A program made the translations under genes and the position numbers. This document shows positions 52,577 to 60,658 of a DNA stretch of 64,000 nt, in pieces. The notes under the pieces are model-generated. The model saw nothing but the letters and a program-made list of their open reading frames with translations, made no database searches and was not told the origin of the DNA. Within the stretch, counting starts at the first letter, position 1; each line of letters starts with the position of its first letter. The DNA comes from Plantactinospora sp040120695 (lineage in GTDB: Bacteria > Actinomycetota > Actinomycetes > Mycobacteriales > Micromonosporaceae), in the NCBI RefSeq assembly GCF_040120695.1, contig NZ_JBEEAC010000001.1, forward strand, positions 434,001-498,000. The letters run 5' to 3'.

Positions 52577-54132
52577 CCAGGATCTTCTTCCGGCTGGTCC
52601 TCGGCGGGGTGACCGGCAAGGTACTCGGCCTGCTCCGCGAGGTCCTGCTGGCGGCGCTGTTCGGCGCCGGTCGGGCGGTGGCGGCGAACCGGGTCGCGCT
52701 GACGGCCACGCTGATCCCGGTCAACTTCTTCACCGCCGACGCGCTGTCGGCCGGCTTCCTGCCGCTCTACGTGCGGTACCGCCAGGAGCGACCGGCGATG
52801 GCCCTGGTGCTCTATCGCACCGTACGGTCGCTGCTGGGCGCGTTCTCGCTGCTGCTCACCGTGGCCCTGGTGTTCGGCCGGACGGCCTGGGTCGACGTGC
52901 TGGCACCCGGACTGGACCCGGAGACCGCGGCGCTCACCGCGACGATGCTCGGGATCGCCGCGCTGTCGGTGCCGTTCTACGTCCAGTACGGCCTGTACAC
53001 GCTGGTCGGATTGGCACACGACGACGTACGCCTGATCAACATCCGACCCTCGGTGCAGAGCCTCGGCCTGATCGGCGCAACGGTGCTGGCCTACCTCACC
53101 GGCGAGGTGGCGATCCTGGCCTGGGGCTTCACCGTGCCGTACGTCCTGCTGTGGGCCTGGGGCGCCTACTGGGTGCGGCGCCGGGGATACCTGGCCGCCG
53201 TGGACGGTCCGGGCGCGGACCTGCCGGACGGTACGGGCCGCCGGCTGGCCCTGGCGATGTTCTGGCGCCGGCTCCGCCCGTTGCTGTTGATCCCCGTGAT
53301 CCTCCAGGGGTCGATCGGCGTCGAACGCGCGGTCGGGTCGCTGCTCGGCATCGAGGTGGTGGCGGCGACCGAGTACGCCCGGTTCGTCGTCGACTCCTGC
53401 ATGGCCCTGCTCGCCGCCCCGCTGGGGCTGGCCGGCCTGGCCTCGTTCGCCAGGATGGACCCGGGGGAGGTGGCCGGTGGCCTGCGCCGGCTGCTACCCC
53501 CGGTGCTGTTCGCCACCGTGCCGCTCTCGTTGATCCTCTGTCTGAACAGCACCGGCATCGTCACCCTGCTCTATGCGCGGGGCGAGTTCGACGACCAGGC
53601 GGTGCGGATCTCCGCCACGCTGTTGTTGGGCTTCGCCCTCGGCATCTGGGCGCAGGTGATCGGCTACACCCTGATGAAGGTGCTCAACGCCCAGGGCAGG
53701 AACCGTGAGGTCGCGATCGTGATGGCGGTGTCGTACACCGCCGCGGCCGCACTGAACCTCCTGCTGTTCCGGCACTGGGGGGCGTTCACCCTGGGCGCGG
53801 CGGCGTCGGTGGGTGGGCTGCTGATGTTCCTCGTCTCGGCGCGCCTGCTCGGGGTGCTCGGGTACTGCCTTCGACTGCTCGTGACGCTGCTGCCCGGCTC
53901 GGTCGCGGCCGCCGGGCTCGGATACCTGCTCGCCGGTCCGGGCCTGCCGCGGCTGGTCGGCTCCTGCGCCGGAATCCTGCTGGTCTGGCTGGGCTCCGCC
54001 GCGCTGGTGCCGGCGCTGCGCCGGACCTACCTGGTGGGCGTCTGGGCACGGGTGCGGGGGCTGGGCGCGTGGCGCAGGCCCGGGGAACCCCGGGATCGTG
54101 ACCGGACCCCGTCGGATGGAGCAGCAGGATGA
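52573..54132 (+). CDS. MurJ/Wzx-like lipid-linked oligosaccharide flippase
   Basis: The 519-residue protein has about fourteen hydrophobic helices in the MOP-superfamily pattern, starting FFRLVLGGVTGKVLGLLREV (the MurJ-type start) and LIPVNFFTADALSAGFLPLY, with conserved Arg/Asp in the central cavity region. It should turn undecaprenyl-linked repeat units across the membrane for polymerisation. A MurJ role in peptidoglycan is less likely since it sits among polysaccharide transferases. GTG overlaps upstream stop; its end overlaps the next gene (ATGA). Confidence 0.87.
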   Translation: MTRIFFRLVLGGVTGKVLGLLREVLLAALFGAGRAVAANRVALTATLIPVNFFTADALSAGFLPLYVRYRQERPAMALVLYRTVRSLLGAFSLLLTVALVFGRTAWVDVLAPGLDPETAALTATMLGIAALSVPFYVQYGLYTLVGLAHDDVRLINIRPSVQSLGLIGATVLAYLTGEVAILAWGFTVPYVLLWAWGAYWVRRRGYLAAVDGPGADLPDGTGRRLALAMFWRRLRPLLLIPVILQGSIGVERAVGSLLGIEVVAATEYARFVVDSCMALLAAPLGLAGLASFARMDPGEVAGGLRRLLPPVLFATVPLSLILCLNSTGIVTLLYARGEFDDQAVRISATLLLGFALGIWAQVIGYTLMKVLNAQGRNREVAIVMAVSYTAAAALNLLLFRHWGAFTLGAAASVGGLLMFLVSARLLGVLGYCLRLLVTLLPGSVAAAGLGYLLAGPGLPRLVGSCAGILLVWLGSAALVPALRRTYLVGVWARVRGLGAWRRPGEPRDRDRTPSDGAAG

Positions 54133-55313
54133 GTGCCGAAGAGGTTCGTACCCGGCGGACGGAATCCGCTCCGACCGGCGCCGCGATCGACCGATCGGCC
54201 TCGATCGACGGACCGGTCCCGCTCGATCACCTCGCCGACCGGTCGGTGGCGGTGGTGCACGAGTGGTTCGGTGCCACCGGCGGCTCGGAGAACGTCTTCC
54301 GGCAGATCGCGGCGCAGCTGCCACACGCCGAACGGTTCGTGCTGTGGAAGGACGCGGGCGTCGACGAGCCGGACCTCAAGGAGTCGTGGCTGGCCCGGAC
54401 GCCGCTGCGGCGTACCAAGGCGATTGCGCTGCCGCTGATGCCACTGGTCTGGCGGACCCTGAGCCGGCAGCGGTTCGACGTCGTCGTCTCCTCCAGCCAC
54501 GCCTTCGCGCACACCGTGCGGCTTGGCGCACCGGAGCGGACCCGCTACCTCAGCTACGTCCACTCGCCGGCCCGGTACCTCTGGAGCCCGTCCTTCGACG
54601 GCCGCGGCGCGAATCCGTTGCTGACCGTTCCGAGGAGGCTGCTGCGCACGGTCGACCTGCGGCTGAGCCGGCACGTGCACGGCTATGCCGCGAACTCCCG
54701 GGAGGTGCGGGACCGGATCCGCCGCTACTGGGGTCGGGACGCCGTGGTCATCAACCCACCCGTGGACACCGACTTCTTCTCCTCCCCGCCCGACGCGCAG
54801 CGCCACCAGTCCCGGGACTACCTGCTCGGGGTGGGGCGGTGGATTCCGTACAAGAGGTTCGAACTGATCATCGCGATCGCCGAGGCCGCCCGGCTGCCAT
54901 TGGTGGTAGCCGGCTCGGGTCCGGAGGAGGCGAATCTCCGGCGCGCCGCCGCTCGGGCCGGGGTCGAGGTCAGCTTCGAGGTCCAGCCCGACCGGGAGCG
55001 GCTACGGCAGCTCTACTGGGGCGCCCGGGCGTTGCTCTTCCCGGTCCACGAGGATTTCGGCATCATCCCGGTGGAGGCCCAGGCCTGCGGCACGCCGGTG
55101 CTGGGACTGCGCCGGGGCGGTCTGCTCGAGACCGTCGTGGACGGACAGACCGGTCTTCTCGTGGACTCGGTGTCCCCGGCCGACTACCTGCCCCTGCTCC
55201 GCCGTCTCGACGAGTTGGACCGGGACCGGCTGGCGGCGCACGCCGCCGGCTTCTCGGAGTACGCGTTCTCTGTGCGGCTGCGACGGTGGATCGCCGAGCA
55301 GACCGGTCGGTGA
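54129..55313 (+). CDS. GT4 glycosyltransferase, last gene of polysaccharide operon
   Basis: The 394-residue protein reads VAVVHEWFGATGGSENVFRQ, VVSSSHAFAHTVRLGAPERT, YLSYVHSPARYLWSPSF, VINPPVDTDFFS, GVGRWIPYKRFELIIAIAEA and HEDFGIIPVEAQACGTPVLG, an E(x)7E form with Phe-Gly-Ile typical of mannosyltransferase-like GT4 enzymes. It completes the five-gene coupled chain from 47556. Nucleotide-sugar specificity is not decided by sequence alone; mannose is a guess. Confidence 0.9.
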   Translation: MSAEEVRTRRTESAPTGAAIDRSASIDGPVPLDHLADRSVAVVHEWFGATGGSENVFRQIAAQLPHAERFVLWKDAGVDEPDLKESWLARTPLRRTKAIALPLMPLVWRTLSRQRFDVVVSSSHAFAHTVRLGAPERTRYLSYVHSPARYLWSPSFDGRGANPLLTVPRRLLRTVDLRLSRHVHGYAANSREVRDRIRRYWGRDAVVINPPVDTDFFSSPPDAQRHQSRDYLLGVGRWIPYKRFELIIAIAEAARLPLVVAGSGPEEANLRRAAARAGVEVSFEVQPDRERLRQLYWGARALLFPVHEDFGIIPVEAQACGTPVLGLRRGGLLETVVDGQTGLLVDSVSPADYLPLLRRLDELDRDRLAAHAAGFSEYAFSVRLRRWIAEQTGR

Positions 55314-55336
55314 GCCGGTCGGCACAGCCGGGGCGG

Positions 55337-56851
55337 TCAGAAGATCAGCGTCTCGCGCAGGTAGGTCGCCACCCGCCTTAGCTCCTGCGCACCGTTCACC
55401 GGGGCGGTCATCCTGAGCACCAGTTGCCGGTCGATCCTGCTCTCCTCACTGGTGCCGCTCTGGAAGTACGCCACCACGACCAGCCCGTGTCGCTGCTCGC
55501 CGTTCTCCTGCAACGTGTTCGTCTCGAGGAACGCGGAGTTCTGGCCGCTGCGGATCCACCGCTTGCCCCAGGCCTCCTCGGCCTGCCGCATGGCGACCTG
55601 CTGCGCCTCGTCGCAGGGCTGCGCACAGTCCCGCACGATCAGCTCCCCGCCGTACTTCGGCAGGTCGCTGCCCGGCGGCACGCCGCAGTTGTACTTGGTG
55701 AAGCCCTCTGCCCGGCCGGAGAGTTCGCACTGCCAGGTGCCCGGCACCTTGAGGGTGAAGGTCAGGCCCTCCAACCGGGCCAGGGTGCGCACGTTGTCCC
55801 GCTCCGTGAAGGTCGGCCACTTGGTGGGCCAGGCACCCGGGGTGGGCGGTTCGAGACCCGGCTGTAGCGGGGGATTGGTCGGTGGTGGCGGCGGCAGGCT
55901 GCTCGCGGTCGGTTTCGCGTCCGGCGGCGGTTTGTCCCCGCCATCGTCGGAGAGGTTCACCGCGAGGAGGGTCCCGCCACCGGCCAGGACCAGTACGACC
56001 ACCGCCGCGATGGCGATCCAGAGCCAGTTGCGCCGTGGCTTCGGCTCCGAGGGGACGATGTGCCGTACCGGCGAATACAGCGGGTCGTACGAGGACGCCT
56101 CCGTCGGCGGCTCCGTCGAGTACGCCCTCGGCATCTCCGGCAGCGGCTGCGGCGGCCCGGAGACCGAGTCCGGCGGCACCGAGATCTGGTAGGGCGGTGC
56201 GGAGTTCTGGTAGGGCGGCGCCGAACCCTGGAATGGCGGCACCGAGGTCTGGTCCGGTGGCGCGGACGTCTGGTGCGGTGGTGCCGAGGTCTGGTGCGGT
56301 GGTGCCGAGGTCTGGTGCGGTGGTGCCGAGGTCGGGGTGCCGCCCACCGGCGGCACCGGCTGTGCGGGTCCGGCCTGCCACGGGTTGGGCGGCGGCGTGC
56401 CCGGAGTCAGTCGGGTCGTGGGTGTGGCCAGGTCGTCGTCCTCGGATGCTCCGGGGGAGCCGGCCGGCGTGCCGTCGGCCGGCGCTGCGGCGACACCGGT
56501 CTTCCTGGTCGGCTCCTCACCGTCCCCGAACCCCTCCTGCGTGGCCCGGCACTCCATGCCGAGCGCCGCGAAGAGTCGTTCGCCGCCGCCGGCCTCGGCC
56601 GCGGCGTAGGCCACCCAGGGGGCCGGGGCGGCGAACTCCGCGTGCACGTAGCGCGGACCGTTCGCACCGGGCTGCGCCAGCGCCTGCGCGGTGCCGACGA
56701 ACGCCTGCCGCCAGCGCTGGTCACTCGCGACGGCGGCGTCCAGCACGGCCACCGTGTACGAGTTGCCCTGTCCGTCGATGGCGGACCAGACGCTGCCGAC
56801 CTGGCAGAGGCTGACCGCCTCGATGAACTGGTACGGACCCACTGGCTGCAT
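55337..56851 (-). CDS. Membrane protein with degenerate kinase-like N-terminus
   Basis: The 504-residue protein starts VGPYQFIEAVSLCQVGSVWS, then AIDGQGNSYTVAVLDAAVAS, which resembles the first strands of a Ser/Thr kinase, but no catalytic HRD or DFG motif follows. A heptad Pro-rich region (SAPPHQT repeated) precedes one membrane helix (about residues 275-297) and an external domain with four cysteines (WQCELSG, KYNCGVP, VRDCAQPC). It may bind a partner with the pseudokinase part and ligand outside. It lies convergent to the polysaccharide operon with 23 bp between them. Confidence 0.65.
   Translation of the reverse strand: MQPVGPYQFIEAVSLCQVGSVWSAIDGQGNSYTVAVLDAAVASDQRWRQAFVGTAQALAQPGANGPRYVHAEFAAPAPWVAYAAAEAGGGERLFAALGMECRATQEGFGDGEEPTRKTGVAAAPADGTPAGSPGASEDDDLATPTTRLTPGTPPPNPWQAGPAQPVPPVGGTPTSAPPHQTSAPPHQTSAPPHQTSAPPDQTSVPPFQGSAPPYQNSAPPYQISVPPDSVSGPPQPLPEMPRAYSTEPPTEASSYDPLYSPVRHIVPSEPKPRRNWLWIAIAAVVVLVLAGGGTLLAVNLSDDGGDKPPPDAKPTASSLPPPPPTNPPLQPGLEPPTPGAWPTKWPTFTERDNVRTLARLEGLTFTLKVPGTWQCELSGRAEGFTKYNCGVPPGSDLPKYGGELIVRDCAQPCDEAQQVAMRQAEEAWGKRWIRSGQNSAFLETNTLQENGEQRHGLVVVAYFQSGTSEESRIDRQLVLRMTAPVNGAQELRRVATYLRETLIF
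56189..56340 (-). repeat. 21-bp repeats coding a Pro-rich heptad array
   Basis: Seven units of S-A/V-P-P-x-Q-T/N/I/G, three of them identical (SAPPHQT), lie in the linker of the kinase-like membrane protein. At DNA level the three exact copies are tandem 21-mers. Confidence 0.85.
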
Positions 56852-57120
56852 CCCAACCCACTTCCGCTTCGCTCCCTGCGGATCCTAGCGAGGCGGGACC
56901 AGTGCGTCCGAGGCCCCTCCAGCAGCCTGTGCGCCGGTGGTGCAGGCCGCGATCGCGCTGGGGCCGTACCCGCTTGCTGACTCAGCGTACCGAGCCCACT
57001 GCGGGTCCGAAGTGGATGGTCTCGGCGAATGGCGGACCTGCTCGGGCGGTTCGGCGCCTAGACTGCCAGGTGGAGTTCGATGTCCGACGCAGCGGTGCCA
57101 GCGAGCGCGGAGGTTCGGAA
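56852..57120. other. Intergenic stretch upstream of the DUF523 gene
   Basis: Two divergent genes share it. I see no further gene, repeat or tRNA. Confidence 0.35.
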
Positions 57121-57666
57121 ATGGAGACCGCAACGGCCGGTGGCGACGACGCCGTGCCCGCATCCGCCGCGGGTGCCGCACCGCTGTTCCTGATGAGCGC
57201 CTGCCTTGCCGGCACCCGCTGCGCGTACGACGGCGGCGCCGCGCGGGAGGAGGTGGCGCCCGCCGCCGATGCCCGGGTCCGGCTGGTCTGTCCGGAGGTG
57301 ATGGGTGGGTTGCCGACCCCGCGCGACCGTGCGGAGATCGTCGGCGGAGACGGGTTCGACGTTCTGGACGGCGATGCCCGGGTGCTGACCGACCGGGGCG
57401 AGGACGTGACCGAGGCGTACCTGGCGGGTGCCCGGCGTACCCTGCGGATCGCCCGGGCCACCGGGGCGGTCGGGGCGGTGCTCCAGGACTACAGCCCGTC
57501 CTGCGGTTGCCGGCAGGTCAGCGACGGGACGTTCCGGCGGAACCGGGTCGCCGGTCAGGGGGTCACGGCGGCCCTGTTGCTCCGTAACGGGTTCCAGGTC
57601 GTGGCGCACCACGAGTACGACGCCTCCGTGCCGTTCCCGTCCGCCCCGGTGGCGCCCCCGGACTGA
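57121..57666 (+). CDS. DUF523-family protein
   Basis: The 181-residue protein has the DUF523 pattern: LMSACLAGTRCAYDGGAARE, RLVCPEVMGGLPTPRDRAEI, DVTEAYLAGARRTLRIARA and VLQDYSPSCGCRQVSDGTF. Cysteines in CLAGTRC, VCPE and SCGC could hold a metal or act in redox chemistry. ATG 57121 follows GCGGAGG. Bacterial members are soluble and of unknown activity. It is divergent from the kinase-like protein and 153 bp before araA. Confidence 0.9.
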   Translation: METATAGGDDAVPASAAGAAPLFLMSACLAGTRCAYDGGAAREEVAPAADARVRLVCPEVMGGLPTPRDRAEIVGGDGFDVLDGDARVLTDRGEDVTEAYLAGARRTLRIARATGAVGAVLQDYSPSCGCRQVSDGTFRRNRVAGQGVTAALLLRNGFQVVAHHEYDASVPFPSAPVAPPD

Positions 57667-57720
57667 CACCCGGATTCCGGGTTCCCGCTCTCCCGTTACT
57701 GAAGCGTTACGGTGTACGGT

Positions 57721-57748
57721 TTGACTGGTCAAATGTTAGCGGTAACAC
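57721..57748 (+). promoter_or_regulatory. araA promoter with LacI-family operator-like palindrome
   Basis: TGTTAGCGGTAACA (57734-57747) has perfect TGTTA/TAACA arms, close to the TGTTAGCGCTAACA type bound by LacI-family sugar repressors of actinomycetes. It overlaps a possible -10 TAACAC (57743-57748), 16 bp from a -35 TTGACT (57721-57726), itself inside the palindrome TTGACTGGTCAA. Confidence 0.65.
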
Positions 57749-57819
57749 TCGGCTCGCGACGTGATCGCGACCAGACGGTCGGGGTTGGCAGGCGCCTGCC
57801 CCAGGTAGGAGAGGTGGAC

Positions 57820-59337
57820 ATGCCGCCGGCCACGCATCCGCAGATCTGGTTCCTCACCGGCAGCCAGCACCTGTACGGTCCGGAAACCCTCGACCAGGTC
57901 GCGTCCCAGTCGCAGCAGATCCTGCGTACGCTCGCCGGATCCGGTCAGATCGTCGCGGACATCGTCTGGAAACCCGTCCTCACCGAGGCGTCGGCGATCC
58001 GTGCGATCCTGCTGGAGGCGAACGCCGACCCCGGCTGCCTCGGCGTGATCGCCTGGATGCACACCTTCTCGCCGGCCAAGATGTGGATCACCGGTCTGGA
58101 CGCGCTGCGCAAGCCCCTGCTGCACCTGCACACCCAGCTCAACGAGGCGCTGCCCTGGGAGTCCATCGACATGGACTTCATGAACCTCAACCAGGCCGCG
58201 CACGGCGACCGCGAGTTCGGCTTCATCCAGACCCGGCTCGGACTGGCCCGCAAGACGGTCGCCGGGCACGCCTCCGACCCGAGCGTGGTGAGCCGGATCG
58301 ACGAGTGGGCCCGCGCCGCGCTCGGCCTCGCGCACCTGCGCAACCTCCGGCTGGCCCGGTTCGGCGACAACATGCGCGACGTCGCCGTCACCGAGGGCGA
58401 CAAGGTGGAGGCGGAGCTGCGCTTCGGCGTCTCGGTCAACACCTACGGGGTCAACGACCTGGTCGAGGTGGTGGACCGGGTCGCCGACCAGGAGATCGAG
58501 CGGTTGGTCGGCGAGTACGCCGACATCTACCGGCTCGCCCCCGAACTGGCCAAGGACGGCGACCGGCACGAGTCGCTGCGGTACGCGGCCCGGATCGAGG
58601 CCGGCCTGCGGGAGTTCCTCGTCGACGGCGGCTTCGGCGCGTTCACCACGAACTTCGAGGATCTCGGCGGGCTGCGGCAGCTCCCCGGCCTCGCCGTGCA
58701 GCGGCTGATGGCCGACGGCTACGGCTTCGGCGGCGAGGGCGACTGGAAGACCTCGACGCTGCTCGCCGCGGTCAAGGCGATGGGCGTCGGATCGCAGCGG
58801 GGTACCTCGTTCATGGAGGACTACACCTACCACTTCGGACCGGGTGAGCCGAAGATCCTCGGTGCGCACATGCTGGAGGTCTGCCCCAGCATCGCGAGCG
58901 GGCGTCCGTCGTGCGAGATCCACCCGCTCGGCATCGGCGGCCGCGAGGATCCGGTCCGGCTCGTCTTCGACGCCACCCCCGGTCCCGGGGTGGTGATCGG
59001 GATGGCCGACCTCGGCGAGCGGTTCCGCCTGGTCGCCAACGAGATCGAGGTGGTGCCGCCGGACGAGCCGATGCCCCGGCTGCCGGTCGCCCGCGCGGTG
59101 TGGAAGCCGGCGCCGTCGCTGAGCACCTCCGCCGAGTCGTGGCTCACCGCCGGCGGCCCGCACCACACCGTGTTGACCCAGGCGGTGGGGTCGGCCACGC
59201 TGCGCGACTTCGCCGACATGCTGCACACCGAACTGGTGCTGATCGACGAGCGGACCACGACCGCCGAATTCCGGGACCGGCTGCGCTGGAACCAGGCATA
59301 CCACCGGCTGGCCCAGGGGCTGCCCGGCCGGGGCTGA
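57820..59337 (+). CDS. araA: L-arabinose isomerase
   Basis: The 505-residue enzyme (usual length about 500) converts L-arabinose to L-ribulose. It begins IWFLTGSQHLYGPETLDQVA and has WMHTFSPAKMWI, LHTQLNEALPWESIDMDFMN, GFGGEGDWKTSTL (catalytic Glu, Mn2+ site), TSFMEDYTYHF (second Glu) and the His ligands in ILGAHMLEVCP and GGPHHTV. ATG 57820 has TAGGAGAGGTGG upstream; the frame before it is spurious. No araB or araD is next to it; the sugar importer follows, so the kinase and epimerase would be elsewhere. Confidence 0.94.
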   Translation: MPPATHPQIWFLTGSQHLYGPETLDQVASQSQQILRTLAGSGQIVADIVWKPVLTEASAIRAILLEANADPGCLGVIAWMHTFSPAKMWITGLDALRKPLLHLHTQLNEALPWESIDMDFMNLNQAAHGDREFGFIQTRLGLARKTVAGHASDPSVVSRIDEWARAALGLAHLRNLRLARFGDNMRDVAVTEGDKVEAELRFGVSVNTYGVNDLVEVVDRVADQEIERLVGEYADIYRLAPELAKDGDRHESLRYAARIEAGLREFLVDGGFGAFTTNFEDLGGLRQLPGLAVQRLMADGYGFGGEGDWKTSTLLAAVKAMGVGSQRGTSFMEDYTYHFGPGEPKILGAHMLEVCPSIASGRPSCEIHPLGIGGREDPVRLVFDATPGPGVVIGMADLGERFRLVANEIEVVPPDEPMPRLPVARAVWKPAPSLSTSAESWLTAGGPHHTVLTQAVGSATLRDFADMLHTELVLIDERTTTAEFRDRLRWNQAYHRLAQGLPGRG

Positions 59338-59429
59338 CCCGAACCCGTACCACCAACCCGCCCACGCAGCACGGAGGTGCAAGGAAGGAAGCGGGGCCCT
59401 TCCGCGCACCCCATGGAACGGAGGAGTAG

Positions 59430-60557
59430 ATGAGGTTTGTCCGGCTCGCGGCGGTGGCCAGCGCGGCCACCCTCGCCGCCGCGTTGACCGCGTGCGGATC
59501 GAGCACCAAGACCGTGGACCAGGAGGCCGCCTCCGGCGACAACGCCGGGGCACTCGTCGGGGTCACCATGCCGACCAAGTCCTCCGAGCGGTGGATCCAC
59601 GACGGCAACAACGTCAAGGCGGGCCTGGAGAAGCTCGGTTACACCGTCGACCTCCAGTACGCCGAGAACGACATCCCCGCCCAGGTGAACCAGATCGAGA
59701 ACCAGATCACCAAGGGCGCCAAGGTGCTGATCATCGCCTCGATCGACGGTACCGCCATCACCACCCAGTTGCAGAACGCGGCGGACAACAAGATCCCGGT
59801 CATCGCGTACGACCGGCTGATCCGCAACAGCCCGAACGTCGACTACTACGCCACCTTCGACAACTTCAAGGTCGGGGTGCAACAGGCGACCTCGCTGCTG
59901 GTCGGGCTGAAGCTGAAGAACCCCGACGGCAGCGAGGGCACCGCCAAGGGACCACTCAACATCGAGCTCTTCGCCGGCTCGCCGGACGACAACAACGCCA
60001 CCTTCTTCTTCAACGGCGCGATGTCGGTGCTCCAGCCGTACATCGACAAGGGCACCCTGGTGGTGAAGAGCGGGCAGACGGACTTCAAGACCGTCGCGAT
60101 CCTGCGCTGGGACGCCGGCACCGCGCAGCGCCGGATGGAGGACCTGCTGACCAAGACGTACAGCGGCGGCACGAAGGTCGACGGCGTGCTCTCGCCGTAC
60201 GACGGGCTGTCGATCGGCATCCTGTCGGCGCTGAAGAGCAACGGCTACGGCACGGCCGGGCAGCCGTACCCGATCGTGACCGGGCAGGACGCCGAGGTGG
60301 CCTCGGTGAAGTCCATCATCGCCGGTGAGCAGTACTCGACCATCTACAAGGACACCCGGCAGCTCGCCGAGGTGGCGGTCAAGATGGCCGACGCGGTGCT
60401 GAAGGGGAGCAAGCCCGAGGTCAACAACGAGAAGGACTACGACAACGGCAACAAGGTCGTGCCGTCCTTCCTGCTCGAACCGGTCATCGTCAACAAGGAG
60501 AACTACCAGGCAGCGCTGATCGACACCGGGTACTACAAGCCGGAGCAGCTCCAGTAG
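59430..60557 (+). CDS. chvE: Multiple-monosaccharide ABC transporter, substrate-binding lipoprotein
   Basis: The 375-residue protein has a lipoprotein signal (AALTACGSS) and a type I periplasmic-binding fold: GVTMPTKSSERWIHDGNNVK, AQVNQIENQITKGAKVLIIA, IPVIAYDRLIRN, IELFAGSPDDNNATFFFNGA, GVLSPYDGLSIGILSALKSN, IVTGQDAEVASVKSIIAGEQ. These are the hallmarks of ChvE-type proteins that bind arabinose, galactose or xylose. GGAGGAG precedes the ATG. It leads the importer of which the next two genes are ATPase and permease. Confidence 0.9.
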   Translation: MRFVRLAAVASAATLAAALTACGSSTKTVDQEAASGDNAGALVGVTMPTKSSERWIHDGNNVKAGLEKLGYTVDLQYAENDIPAQVNQIENQITKGAKVLIIASIDGTAITTQLQNAADNKIPVIAYDRLIRNSPNVDYYATFDNFKVGVQQATSLLVGLKLKNPDGSEGTAKGPLNIELFAGSPDDNNATFFFNGAMSVLQPYIDKGTLVVKSGQTDFKTVAILRWDAGTAQRRMEDLLTKTYSGGTKVDGVLSPYDGLSIGILSALKSNGYGTAGQPYPIVTGQDAEVASVKSIIAGEQYSTIYKDTRQLAEVAVKMADAVLKGSKPEVNNEKDYDNGNKVVPSFLLEPVIVNKENYQAALIDTGYYKPEQLQ

Positions 60558-60658
60558 TCGTACCCTCGCGGCGGTCGCCCGGGGTGATCCCCTGTGCGGC
60601 CGCCGCGCCCGTGCCGGGAACACCTGCCCACCACCGACGCTGGAGGCGATCCGTTGGC

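Noticed and set aside
56189..56340. Repeat array considered as CRISPR or MITE
   Set aside because: Direct 21-mers coding an in-frame Pro-rich linker, no spacers or inverted ends.
57712..57819. Upstream extension of araA to ATG/GTG 57712
   Set aside because: It covers the promoter and operator palindrome, and the conserved enzyme starts at 57820 with a good ribosome-binding site.
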